This document shows, piece by piece, positions 11,699-20,858 of a stretch of 64,000 nucleotides of DNA. Source of the DNA: Psychrobacter sp. JCM 18901 (GTDB lineage Bacteria > Pseudomonadota > Gammaproteobacteria > Pseudomonadales > Moraxellaceae); contig NZ_BAWH01000010.1 in the NCBI RefSeq assembly GCF_000586435.1, positions 1 to 64,000 on the forward strand, given 5' to 3'. A program made the translations under genes and the position numbers. Every line of letters begins with the position of its first letter. Positions within the stretch are counted from its first letter, which is position 1. Under the pieces are notes generated by a model that did no database searches, was not told the DNA's origin, and saw only the letters and a list, made by a program, of their open reading frames with translations.

Positions 11699-12025
11699 GC
11701 TGAGAATTGGGTTATCAGTTTGCGTCGTTATTGATAGCACGTATTCATTGGGATTCGAATAGGTGATCAATACGAGTCAATGAGATAACGCTTGGTAGCA
11801 ATAACATCGGAGGATAATGATTGTTGGAGATCTACATATAAAGCTGCTTTCAAATAATAAGCATGGTCAATGAGCCAATACTTTTAATAAGAAAGGTTTT
11901 TAAATCGTTTAAATAGAGAGTATAGATACCAGCTGCTGCCAGTATCTATGATGTTTAGTCGGGGCTAGTGCTTTGTATAAGCTAAAGTTTTACAAATGCT
12001 AATGTCTTGCGAGAGCATGCTTAGC

Positions 12026-12406
12026 TTATAAGTCGCTTTCGTACTCGTCAGCAGTCATTAGTGCTTCGTAGTCAGCGATGTTGTCAGGCTTCATTCTGAA
12101 GAACCAACCTTCGCCGTATGGGTCAGAGTTGATGATTTCAGGATCATCTTCTAGTGCTTCATTGATAGCGATCACTTCACCTGAAATAGGCGCATAAACG
12201 TCAGAAGCCGCTTTTACTGATTCAACAACTGAGATTTCGTCATCAACAGCGATGATATCACCCACATCTGGTAGCTCAACGAATACCACATCACCCAATA
12301 GATCTTGAGCATGGTCAGTGATACCAACAGTGATCGTACCGTCGTCTTCTAGGCGTAGCCACTCGTGACTAGCAATATATTTTAGCTCTGCTGGGATGTT
12401 GCTCAT
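12026..12406 (-). CDS. gcvH: Glycine cleavage system H protein
   Basis: A 126-residue lipoyl carrier shuttling the aminomethyl intermediate between P, T and L proteins. The lipoylated lysine is K65 in VESVKAASD, and the N-terminal [14 protein letters not shown] is typical. Frame intact. Strong Shine-Dalgarno (AGGAGAG) 7 nt before ATG 12406. It follows gcvT by about 120 bp in the same direction, under the same riboswitch-controlled promoter as far as can be seen. Confidence 0.97.
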   Translation of the reverse strand: MSNIPAELKYIASHEWLRLEDDGTITVGITDHAQDLLGDVVFVELPDVGDIIAVDDEISVVESVKAASDVYAPISGEVIAINEALEDDPEIINSDPYGEGWFFRMKPDNIADYEALMTADEYESDL

Positions 12407-12523
12407 GGTCTCTCTCCTAAGTGATAGAGGTTAATTAACAAAAATAATGGAGGCTAGGCGTGTTGCCATTTTTATAATTGCGCGCAAAATGACAACGCGC
12501 TCTAATGATAGAATTTATAAGAC

Positions 12524-13718
12524 CTAAGAGTCAAACTGTTGCTTGCCGTTACGGACAAAAGGTAGCTTTAGTACGCGTACATCGACGAATTTACCTTTGC
12601 CGCGTAGATCGACTTGTACGCTGTCATCTTCTGATAAGCTGGTAGGTACACGAGCAATCGCGATTGAATTTTTTTAGGCTAGGGGAGAATGTACCGCTGG
12701 TGATAATGCCAGTTTGCTCGTTATCAGTGCCTTGATTGATAGTCACTGTCATGCCTTCACGCAATACGCCGCGCGTGGTCAATAGCAAGCCCACTTGCTT
12801 CATAGCGGTGTTGTCTTCTTTTGACTGCTTACGTTTGCTGACCAATGCTTCACGACCGACAAAGGCGCGGTCGTCTTTGAGCGCTAGCGTCCAGCCCATG
12901 TTGCACTCGTAAGGGCTGATGGTCTCGTCCATGTCATGGCCATAAAGGTTCATGCCTGCTTCCATACGCAAGGTATCACGTGCGCCAAGACCGGCAGGTT
13001 TGATGCCATTTGCTTTTAGCTGCTCAAAGAAAGCAGGGGCATCATCGGCATGCATAATGACTTCGACGCCATCTTCACCAGTATAGCCGGTACGAGCTAC
13101 AAACCAATCGGTGCCTTCGATATCGGTCAAGTCAGCACCAACGAAAGGTTTTAGTGCTGCTAAGGTATCTGCCCAGCTTGGTTTGGCCTGAGCCAGTTTT
13201 GCAATAGCATTTGGACCTTGCACGGCAAGCATCGCAAGCTCAGGACGCTCGGTAATCGTAATATCAAAGCCTTCGGCGACTTTATTAAACTGTGCTAAGT
13301 CCTTGTCACGAGTGGCCGCGTTAGAGACGATACGGTACTCAGTTTCTTCTGCATTCATCAGGTAGACGATCAAATCATCGATGACGCCGCCTTGCTCATT
13401 GAGCATGCCAGAGTATAGCGCTTTACCAGTGGTGGTGAGTTTGTTGACATCGTTTGCGAGCAGCTTTTGTAGCCATGCTTTGGTATCAGCACCTTTGATA
13501 TCAGTCACAACCATATGTGAGACATCAAACATACCTGCATCTGTACGTACTGCTTCGTGCTCTTCGATTTGTGAACCGTAATGAATTGGCAATTCCCAAC
13601 CAGAGAAATCGACCAGTTTGCCATCACTATCAATATGAGACTGGTAAAAAGGGGTGCGCTGAGGAGCTTGGCTTTGATCGTTTTGAGAAGTGATGTCTTG
13701 AGAATGGGTATCAGTCAT
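12524..13718 (-). CDS. gcvT: Glycine cleavage T protein / aminomethyltransferase (frame broken)
   Basis: Tetrahydrofolate-dependent aminomethyltransferase. GcvT landmarks: [20 protein letters not shown] at the N-terminus, [36 protein letters not shown], and [18 protein letters not shown]. Near the 3' end a 7-T run (12669-12675, six needed) throws the frame. Repaired, the protein continues [19 protein letters not shown] to a TAG at 12524, about 397 residues. The start has AAGGA 6 nt upstream. It is the first gene behind the glycine riboswitch and so the direct regulatory target. Confidence 0.95.
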
Positions 13719-13894
13719 AACAAATCCTTATGTGTACATCAGTCGTACTCGGCAGAGTAAGGAGTGATGCGCAACGTAAAAGTAGCGAGAAGCAATATTG
13801 CAAGGTGCAAATATCACATCAAAGGGTGACACAGAAAGCAAAGATGAAGACGTAAGCCAAACAGACGCTATACGTCAGTTTGAGCTAAAGCCCT

Positions 13895-14026
13895 ATCTGT
13901 CCTGTGACCTGAGATTTTCAACACGAACCATCATTTTTGGGCAGTTGTATGAGCCTATCGTCGATGATAGCGTATTTTCTCCCCTTCGGTGGGTAAGACG
14001 TCGTCCGTTCTTACCACTCTCCAGAT
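13895..14026 (-). promoter_or_regulatory. Glycine riboswitch aptamer II (gcvT-proximal)
   Basis: Read on the minus strand: a P1 arm ATCTG pairs with CAGAT. The 5' core GGAGAG is followed by a GGTAAG/CTTACC stem, then ACCGAAGGGG, a long variable arm, and the 3' core ATCTCAGGTCACAGGAC. These are the conserved glycine-aptamer blocks (GGAGAG, ACCGAAGG, CUCAGG...AGGAC). A hairpin with arms CAAAC/GTTTG and GACG/CGTC follows at 13858-13882. It lacks a T run, so the mode of control (translation or otherwise) is not obvious. The gcvT ATG is 177 nt downstream. Confidence 0.85.
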
Positions 14027-14040
14027 TTGTTATGCCTTAT

Positions 14041-14096
14041 GTTTGATAAAAAAAAGTAGTGCGCTATGAGCGTCATACTACTAAACATTATCAAAC
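14041..14096 (-). terminator. Terminator-like hairpin in the linker between the two glycine aptamers
   Basis: On the minus strand AGTAGT...ACTACT encloses CGCT/AGCG and is followed at once by eight T (14048-14055), the layout of an intrinsic terminator. A further perfect 8-bp pair, GTTTGATA (14041-14048) with TATCAAAC (14089-14096), can close around it. The linker between the aptamers is about 81 nt, much longer than in classic tandem glycine riboswitches. Confidence 0.65.
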
Positions 14097-14107
14097 AACA
14101 GTGACAT

Positions 14108-14243
14108 GCGTTTTTCAGTCCTTTTACCTGAGCGATTGGCAGGGTGGATGCGCCTTCGGTGGTTATCTAGCAATTGCGATAGTTGTATAACCAATAGGGT
14201 TCAATACAAAAACGATGCTGATAAACTCTCTCCTGAAAAACGC
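14108..14243 (-). promoter_or_regulatory. Glycine riboswitch aptamer I (promoter-proximal)
   Basis: Minus strand: a perfect 11-bp P1 (GCGTTTTTCAG with CTGAAAAACGC) encloses the 5' core GGAGAGAG, a long extra arm, a GGTTAT/ATAACC stem, ACCGAAGGCGCA, and the 3' core CGCTCAGGTAAAAGGAC. The match to glycine aptamers is good in every conserved block. The predicted transcription start falls at the first base of P1. Confidence 0.87.
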
Positions 14244-14247
14244 TTTT

Positions 14248-14276
14248 ATTATGAAAGGTTCAAAGCGCTTTTACAA
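14248..14276 (-). promoter_or_regulatory. Putative sigma-70 promoter of the gcv leader
   Basis: Minus strand -35 TTGTAA, 17-nt spacer, -10 CATAAT. A start 5-7 nt downstream falls at about 14241-14243, exactly where aptamer I P1 begins, which supports the call. Confidence 0.6.
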
Positions 14277-14494
14277 GTCATCAAAGCCATTAAAATAAAT
14301 AAATTTGACAGAAATAATGTTTTGATAGGGCAGTCTATGAAATAGGTTATGTTTTACAACGATATTTTTATCGCTCATATCAGCGTTTTATCTGTGTGTT
14401 TTGACAAAAATTACCATAGCAAAACGCAAAGCGACTACTGGTATTTGCCTGAAATATGCTAACCTACGCCCATAGTTTCTGATAGGTGGTTTTT

Positions 14495-14815
14495 ATGCAT
14501 TGCGATATTTATAAATTTCCCAAACACGACGACATGTATATCTACATTGCGCGTCCTGATTATCCTGATGATACTGATGAAATCAAAGACTGGCTTGGTG
14601 TATTACCAAAAGATTTCCGTGCAGGTTTAGGCCGTAGTAAGTTCGTCATGCATTTGGACTTATCAACTAAAGATAAGCTCGCTCGTGTCGACAAAGAAGA
14701 AGTACTGGCAAAACTACAGTCTCAAGGCTACTTTGTGCAGTTGCCGCCGCAAGATGTGATGCGCCGCCAAGCAGAGCTGCGCGCTCGTGAATCGCAGGAC
14801 AGCATCTATAATTAA
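14495..14815 (+). CDS. YcgL domain-containing protein
   Basis: A small protein of the YcgL family, function unknown. Family hallmarks are the N-terminal CDIYKFPKHDDMYIYIAR, the central KFVMHLDLS, and LAKLQSQGYFVQLPP. About 106 residues from ATG 14495. This start is preferred over a GTG 9 nt upstream because AGGTGG sits 6 nt before it. Frame intact. It is divergent from the gcv leader. In many gammaproteobacteria this family sits beside rnd; here rnd is about 8 kb away. Confidence 0.88.
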   Translation: MHCDIYKFPKHDDMYIYIARPDYPDDTDEIKDWLGVLPKDFRAGLGRSKFVMHLDLSTKDKLARVDKEEVLAKLQSQGYFVQLPPQDVMRRQAELRARESQDSIYN

Positions 14816-15076
14816 TGGAATTGTCAGCGAGTAAATGTGGTAGGACATATCAGTACGCTACCTTGAAAACAGCGTTGATAAAAACCTACGACACATTTGC
14901 TCACATGCATTTGAGTAGAAAGTCGTGATAAACTGACACCCTACGCAATGCATATATAAGCCTACATAATGCACAAGTTCATTATGTATTTGGCCTCATT
15001 CTGGTTCTACAGAACGCACATATACCGCTAGACACAGATTGTGTCACCGGCGATAAACGCAGGTAAATAAACACGC

Positions 15077-15673
15077 ATGGACTGGTTAAAAAAATATCTT
15101 ACATAGCTTACCGCTAGAGTCTATCAGTGACATTCTCGGTGAGATTGCTATTTGGTGGGGGCAAATGGTAAAGGATGTCCCGCCCGCTGATTTGCCGATG
15201 TATGCTTATCTTGGCGGTGCTGTTTTGGTACTAGTGCTATGGATACTCGTTGCTCGTGTACTGCCAAAACCATTGGGCGGTATGAGCTGGATGGTTCTGT
15301 TTGCGGTATTACTAGCACCAGGTACTGCACTTGGCGATCCGAGCGAGCTTGCACCAGCCAGCATTAGCGTCGTCTATGCTGTGATGATGAAAGATTACGC
15401 AGGCGCGGTTGCAATATGTTGCCGATATTGGTGATACTGGTCGCAGGGTTGTTTGTTGGTTTTGTATGGCAGTTGATACGCAGCGCATTTGCATCAAGCT
15501 TGGATAAAGCCCGTAGCCGCAGCGCAGAAGATACACAGGCCACGTTACAAATGACCACAGGCAGTTATTTGCTAGAAGGCGCTACCGTAACCGAACAGCC
15601 TGATACTAACGTAAGCTTAAAAAAAGACAGTACGTTGGATAAGAAAACGAATAGCGATACATCTGATAAGTGA
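15077..15673 (+). CDS. Small inner-membrane protein, function unknown (frame broken)
   Basis: Repaired protein of about 198 residues starting MDWLKNILHSLPLESISD. It has three hydrophobic segments (AYLGGAVLVLVLWILVA, SWMVLFAVLLA, and MLPILVILVAGLFVGFVW) and a charged, Ser/Thr/Asp-rich C-terminal tail. Breaks: a 7-A run at 15088-15094 (six needed) and a lost A near 15413. It lies directly upstream of the MoxR-VWA pair on the same strand but is separated by a terminator. I do not recognise a family. Confidence 0.65.
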
Positions 15674-15733
15674 TAAAAATAGGCTAGGCGTTGAGACAAA
15701 ATTACTGTCTTAAAAGTTATTTGATACCTGAAT

Positions 15734-15760
15734 AAAAAGACACCGCTGCGTGTCTTTTTT
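15734..15760 (+). terminator. Terminator after the small membrane protein
   Basis: AAAAAGACAC and GTGTCTTTTTT around a 6-nt loop, 60 nt past the stop. Confidence 0.85.
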
Positions 15761-15930
15761 GTGCTCGACTGTTTATTAGGCATATAAATAATTGCTCACT
15801 ATACATTGCACATAACAATTGTTAATAAATGCGAACGCATGAGTATTTTGGCAATGCATCAGGCTGTGCTAATCTAATTTATTCTTTACTAATTTATCCT
15901 TTATTAGTCATTTATGTTTTAGACCTATGC

Positions 15931-15972
15931 ATCTATAACAACTCATCTATAACAACTCATCTATAACAACAA
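15931..15972 (+). repeat. 14-bp tandem repeat (x3) in the moxR leader
   Basis: ATCTATAACAACTC is present twice exactly and a third time with its last two bases changed. It ends 14 bp before the moxR start codon, so it lies in the leader or promoter. Copy number could vary by slippage. This is not CRISPR-like, because there are no spacers. Confidence 0.8.
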
Positions 15973-15985
15973 TCGAGATCTGATT

Positions 15986-16849
15986 ATGACCACAGCTGAC
16001 AATACTAAGCAAAACTTTACTGGTACCAGTAGTTATATTGCTACCGATGATTTGCAACTGGCCGTAAATGCCGCTATGACCTTACAAAAGCCATTGCTGA
16101 TTAAAGGTGAGCCTGGCACAGGTAAGACATTGCTTGCCGAAGAAGTTGCTGAAAGTTTGGGCATGCCACTGATTACTTGGCACGTCAAATCGACGACTAA
16201 GGCTGAGCAAGGACTGTACGAGTATGATGCGGTATCACGCCTGCGGGATTCACAGTTGGGTGATGACAAGGTTTATGACATTGCCAACTATATTAAGCCA
16301 GGTAAGCTGTGGGATGCTTTTACCAGTACAGAGCGTAGCGTACTGCTGATTGATGAGATCGATAAAGCCGATATCGAGTTCCCAAATGATTTGCTACATG
16401 AGCTTGATAAGATGTCTTTTTATGTTTATGAGACGGGCGAAACTATTACAGCGGCGCAGCGTCCAGTGGTTATTATTACCTCAAACAATGAAAAAGAGCT
16501 GCCAGATGCGTTTTTGCGTCGTTGTTTCTTTCATTATATTGACTTCCCAGAAGAAGAAACCATGCGCCAAATCATCGAAGTACATTTTCCAGATATTCAA
16601 GAAAAACTGGTCAATGATGCATTGGATATCTTCTATAAACTGCGTGGTATTCAAGGTCTTAAAAAGCCGCCATCAACGTCTGAATTGGTTGATTGGTTAA
16701 CCTTGTTACTTGCTGATGATATGGCTCAGGACGAGCTAGAAGAAAATCTGCGCGGCGAAAAGTCTATTCCACCTCTATATGGCGCATTGCTCAAAAACGA
16801 GGCAGATGTGAGTTTATTACAGCGTTTTGCCAATATGATGCGTCGTTAA
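15986..16849 (+). CDS. MoxR-family AAA+ ATPase
   Basis: A 287-residue AAA+ ATPase: Walker A GEPGTGKT (about residue 42), Walker B SVLLIDEIDKAD, sensor ITSNNEKELPDAFLRR. MoxR/NorQ/CbbQ/CoxD ATPases work with a von Willebrand-A partner to insert metals or remodel target proteins; that partner is encoded immediately downstream. Frame intact. The weak Shine-Dalgarno (GAGAT) lies just after the 14-bp repeats. The client is unknown, and no CO-dehydrogenase, RuBisCO or nitric-oxide-reductase genes are nearby. Confidence 0.9.
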   Translation: MTTADNTKQNFTGTSSYIATDDLQLAVNAAMTLQKPLLIKGEPGTGKTLLAEEVAESLGMPLITWHVKSTTKAEQGLYEYDAVSRLRDSQLGDDKVYDIANYIKPGKLWDAFTSTERSVLLIDEIDKADIEFPNDLLHELDKMSFYVYETGETITAAQRPVVIITSNNEKELPDAFLRRCFFHYIDFPEEETMRQIIEVHFPDIQEKLVNDALDIFYKLRGIQGLKKPPSTSELVDWLTLLLADDMAQDELEENLRGEKSIPPLYGALLKNEADVSLLQRFANMMRR

Positions 16850-16995
16850 TGTTTGCCGCTTGCGTTGGCTTTAACCTTTTATATCCAATATCTGATGTAG
16901 AAGTCAACGAAAGCGCTCAACCTGTGACTGTACCAATTAATGATATCAGCAATATCACCAGATAATAATATCAGCCAATAAGTGATACGACTCTT

Positions 16996-18219
16996 ATGTT
17001 TATCAAACTATTCTATACCTTGCGTACTTATGGCGTGCCAGTCAGTACGCGCGAGCTGCTCGATCTCAATGCCGCGTTAGATAAAGGCTGATGATGCAGA
17101 CGCATCCTGAAGATCCAGCACTGACTACTTTTGCTAGCCGCGAAGATATGTATCGGCTGATTCGACTGTGCATGGTCAAAGACGAGCGCCATTTTGATAA
17201 GTTCGATCGGGCCATGGCGGATTATTTTGAAGGTGTCGATAGTCTCGATATGGATGAGCTGTTGGCCAAGCTAACGGACGTGCCCAAAGAGTGGCTGGAT
17301 CTGAAGCTCGATCCCAAAAATCTAACGGAAGAGCAAAGACGATTACTGAAAAAAATATGGCTCGCTTGAAGAGCTGATGAAGGCGCTAGAGGAACGATTA
17401 AAAGAGCAAAAAGAACGTCATCAAGGTGGTAGTAAATGGGTAGGCACGGGCGGCACTTCGCCATTTGGTGCCTATGGCGATCATCCAGAAGGCGTGCGTG
17501 TCAGCGGCGAGTCTCGCAAACGTAGCGCAGCAAAAGTCTGGGAGCAGCGTAAATATCGCAATCTTGATGATGACAATCAGCTGGGTACACGCCAAATTCA
17601 GATGGCGCTACGCAATCTGCGTCAGTTTGCGCGGACTGGCAGTGCTGATGAGCTTGATATTCATGAGACGATTAAGCGTACGGCAAAAAAAGGTGTGCTC
17701 GATATACATATGCAGGCGGAACGCCGTAACCGCGTCAAAGTGCTGATGTTGTTTGATGTGGGCGGCAGTATGGATATCCATGTCGAAGCGCTCGAAAAAC
17801 TGTTTTCTGCGGCAAAAAATGAATTTAAAACCTTAGAGTTCTTTTATTTCCATAACTGCTTGTATGACTATGTGTGGAAGGACAATAATCGTCGTCATAG
17901 TGCACCGATGCCAACGTTTGAGCTGCTCAATAAATATGGCCGAGAGTATCGCGTTATCTTCGTCGGTGATGCATCGATGTCACCTTATGAGTTGATGACA
18001 GTAGGCGGCAGCGTAGAGTATATGAATAATGAAGCGGGCATCGTATGGTTAAAGCGTGTACTGGAGCATTTTGATAAAGTCACTTGGCTCAATCCTGAAA
18101 ACCCGTCGTATTGGCAATATACGCAAACCATCGTTGAAATTAAAAAACTGTTTGAAAATAAGATGTATCCGATGACGCTACATGGTGTTGAAGAAATGAC
18201 TCAATATATGGCACGGTAA
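16996..18219 (+). CDS. VWA domain protein, CoxE-like (frame broken)
   Basis: Partner of the MoxR ATPase. Repaired protein is about 407 residues, starting MFIKLFYTLRTYGVPVSTREL. The N-terminal helical CoxE region is followed by a basic linker and a VWA domain with a MIDAS of altered form, DVGGSMDIHVE (Gly where Ser is usual), then VIFVGDASMSPYEL, which supplies a later metal-site Asp/Ser. Breaks: a missing base near 17088 (DKG-LMMQTHPED) and a 7-A run at 17349-17355 (six needed, LLKKYGSLEELMKA). Co-directional with moxR, 146 bp apart, then closed by a terminator. Confidence 0.85.
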
Positions 18220-18283
18220 TTTTGATATTCAGCCCGATTGATGAATAAATAAAGCCTGTTAACATAGAGTGAATTCTTATAAC

Positions 18284-18319
18284 AACAGCCGTTATGACAA
18301 CATAGCGGCTGTTTTTTTT
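18284..18319 (+). terminator. Terminator after the MoxR-VWA pair
   Basis: AACAGCCGTTATG pairs with CATAGCGGCTGTT (one G-U) across a 4-nt loop, followed by eight T. Confidence 0.88.
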
Positions 18320-18372
18320 ATTGATGCAGATGAACTCTATATTGATTGTATATTGGTATGCCTAGTAAAGTG

Positions 18373-18403
18373 TGATAACATTCATTTTAAATGAATGTTA
18401 TCA
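18373..18403 (+). promoter_or_regulatory. Predicted NsrR operator upstream of hmp
   Basis: A perfect 15-1-15 palindrome. Its core (18377-18399) has arms AACATTCATTT and AAATGAATGTT separated by one T, the 11-1-11 layout of NsrR sites in gammaproteobacteria. It lies about 130 nt before hmp, a classic target of nitric-oxide-sensing NsrR repression. No nsrR gene is in the window. Confidence 0.72.
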
Positions 18404-18530
18404 ATATTCTGAATTGATTTGCTAAAAATTTTGATGACACTGTAAAAAGGTCCGCTCATTATTGCCAGTTTAGACGGATTATTTTTAACATCTCAATTTA
18501 TCAATGCAGTTAATGACTAAGAGAAACAAC

Positions 18531-19725
18531 ATGGCCTCACCAAAAACGTTAGAAATCGTCACCGCAACTGTTCCTGTACTCGAAGAGCATGGCGTTGCGA
18601 TTACCACTGTGTTTTATAAAAATATGTTTAATGAGCATCCTGAGCTGTTAGATATTTTTAATGAAACCAATCAAAAATTGGGAAGACAGCAGACGGCGCT
18701 AGCAACGACAGTATTGGCCGCTGCCAAGCACTTGGACAAACTGGCTACGCTATTGCCACAAGTGACCCAGATTAGCCATAAACATAGAGCCTTACAGATA
18801 TTACCTGAGCATTATCCTATCGTCGGCAAACATCTAATTGGGGCGATAAAAGAAGTGCTAGGAGAGGCAGCCACTGACGACATCATTACCGCTTGGACAG
18901 AAGCTTATGATGAGATCGCCTCCGTGTTTATCCAGATTGAACATGGCATGTATGAAGAAGCAATGTGGCAGGGGTTTGCGCCTTTTAAAGTGACCGAAAA
19001 GGTAGCGGCTGCTACGGATATCGCAGCCTTTACAGTAGTGCCAGTGAACGACAATGAAGATAGTAATCAAGATATTGACCTGAGCAAATTGACCTTAACC
19101 GCTGGTCAATACATCACGGTGAAAACAGACCCAAAAGACAGCGACCATATACTTACGTCATTATTCTTTATACTCTGCCAGTACTGATGCAGGCATTCAG
19201 TTTGCTGTTCGACGTGATAACCGTAATGAGCATCATGGGTTGGTTTCTAACTATATGCATGATCAACTAGAAGTCGGTGACACGGTTTTATTATCGGCAC
19301 CAGCTGGTGACTTCGCGCTCAATCAAGATTTGGTACAGCAAAATGATATTCCATTGGTATTGATGAGTGCAGGAGTCGGGGTGACGCCTGTACTGTCTAT
19401 GCTAGAGGCGCAAGTATTAGCCAATCCTAAACGACCTATTATTTGGGTTTATGCTTGTCAAAATATCGCTCATCATGCTTTTTCTGATCAAGTTAATAAA
19501 TTACTCGAACAGGCTGAGAGTGTAGAAAAGCATATATTTTACTTTGAGTCTGGGCAGTTATTAGATGAGACATGGCTTGCTACCTTGCCTAAGCCTGCTG
19601 ATATCTATGTGTGCGGCTCGATGCCGTTTATGGAAAGCATGATTGATGGGTTAGTAGCATTAGATCATGGGGTCGATAGTGTCCACTACGAACCGTTTGG
19701 CCCTAAGATGAGCTTGGGTGGTTAA
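18531..19725 (+). CDS. hmp: Flavohemoprotein, nitric oxide dioxygenase (frame broken)
   Basis: Detoxifies NO to nitrate using O2 and NAD(P)H. The N-terminal globin domain includes the proximal-His region SHKHRALQILPEHYPIVG. It is followed by a ferredoxin-reductase FAD domain (LRHYSLY is the FAD-binding RxYS motif; HHGLVSNYMHD) and an NAD domain (LMSAGVGVTPVLSMLE, YVCGSMPFM, VHYEPFGP). An indel near 19148-19153 breaks the frame inside the FAD domain, just before RHYS. Repaired length is about 397 residues, matching Hmp. ATG 18531 (MASPKTLEIV) is preferred over the in-frame ATGs 27 and 18 nt upstream by homology. Preceded by the NsrR-like palindrome. Confidence 0.93.
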
Positions 19726-19735
19726 GTTTTTAACA

Positions 19736-19843
19736 TATAGTCGGTGAACTACTAAACCGCTACGGCGTTACCCTCCTTAAATGTACTATTTGTACAAGCA
19801 GCAGTCGGCTGCCTTGTACCCATTTTAGAGTTCTTTGACTATA
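19736..19843. mobile_element. MITE-like element with terminal inverted repeats
   Basis: 108 bp bounded by TATAGTC...GACTATA. The first 15 bases match the reverse complement of the last 15 at 11 positions, and the ends are flanked by TA. Inside is a second imperfect hairpin (GTACAAG-CAGC against GCTG-CCTTGTAC). It carries no ORF and lies between hmp and its terminator. Size, TIRs and TA context suggest a non-autonomous element of an IS630/Tc1-type transposase. Only one copy is visible here. Confidence 0.5.
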
Positions 19844-19864
19844 ATATTCAAAATAAACGTTTAT

Positions 19865-19907
19865 AAAAAAGCACTTAGTATGAAATAATCATGCTAAGTG
19901 CTTTTTT
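19865..19907. terminator. Bidirectional terminator between hmp and the lipoprotein gene
   Basis: AAAAAAGCACTTAG...CTAAGTGCTTTTTT with extra TATG/CATG pairing. It serves convergent genes. Confidence 0.88.
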
Positions 19908-19941
19908 AATCTTAGTTGAAAATAAAGAGTATCAGGGTACA

Positions 19942-20756
19942 TTACTCTTTATTTTCAACGAATCCAATCATCACGCCCATCTCTTTTTTATCTTGCTTAT
20001 CGATACTAGGCGCATACAATGCTGAGGCAATACCACCGTCTAAAAACAGCGCGTTTGAACAACCCAGTTCATCCTTAAATAGCTCTGCAAACTGATAAAA
20101 AGTCACAGGCTCATCGCTATTAACGAGCTGTATACTGCCATCACGCAAACGCCTGCACCATTACGCAGTTTGATTGAGCTGCTATTGGGGTTGAACTGTG
20201 GGTGTATCTCGTCATTGATGACCAGCATAGGGCCCGATTGCGTCGCATACCAAGGCTGCACATCACCATTGTTTAGCTGCTCATTTAACGCATTACTTTC
20301 GGTGATTTGCACGTTGCCAGCTTGGTCCCACCACATAACCCCATTAGGTAATAGATGAAAATTACCGCCACCTTCTTTTGTATTTAGCGATTTGAGTTCT
20401 TTGCCTTCGATGACGGTATAGCCAATCGGCGCATAGTTTTCATTATACATGCCTGCATTCATCGCAAATTTGAGGGTCTCATGATTCGGTAATGTGGCCA
20501 ATAACGCATCAAAGGTCAGCAGAGGCTCATTGTTATCAGAGGATTGCCAAAACAGTTGTAATGAATAACGCTCGCTCGCTAACGCGGTAGCATCGACACG
20601 GCAAACACTATAAGCAAAGGGCGTGTCTTTAGTCTGACATGACCAGCTATCGGTATCGCTACTAGTCGCATTGGTATTTGTCTGCTGGCAAGCGCTCAGA
20701 CCGAGCGCAAGCACTATCGTTGATAAGAATAAGTTAAAAATAGAACTTGGCATCAA
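19942..20756 (-). CDS. Phosphodiester glycosidase-domain (DUF2233/YigE-like) lipoprotein (frame broken)
   Basis: Lipoprotein signal ends LALGLSAC (Cys about 23). The body matches the DUF2233/NAGPA family: AMNAGMYNENYAPIGYTV, GGGNFHLLPNGVMWW, ATQSGPMLVINDEIHPQF, IKLRNGAGV, and, after the frame break, LGCSNALFLDGGIASALY. Members are thought to hydrolyse phosphodiester-linked sugars in the envelope; the function of YigE-type proteins is not established. One T is missing near 20147 (three where four are needed, GVLRDGSIQL). Repaired length is about 271 residues. Confidence 0.8.
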
Positions 20757-20858
20757 TCACGCGTCTTTTAATGTGTAAATTATTTGAGTTTGGTTACTAT
20801 CTACCGCTTAATTACTCCTTCATCACTACTTTTTAAATACAACGATTTAGGCACTGAT

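Noticed and set aside
13798..14046. Open reading frame of 82 codons on the plus strand
   Set aside because: It is antisense to glycine aptamer II and the linker; the conserved RNA blocks explain the sequence.
14106..14345. Open reading frame of 79 codons on the plus strand
   Set aside because: Antisense to aptamer I and the gcv promoter; composition and lack of homology argue against a protein.
15931..15972. Short regular repeats as a CRISPR array
   Set aside because: Units are directly adjacent with no spacers, only 14 bp, and no cas genes are nearby.
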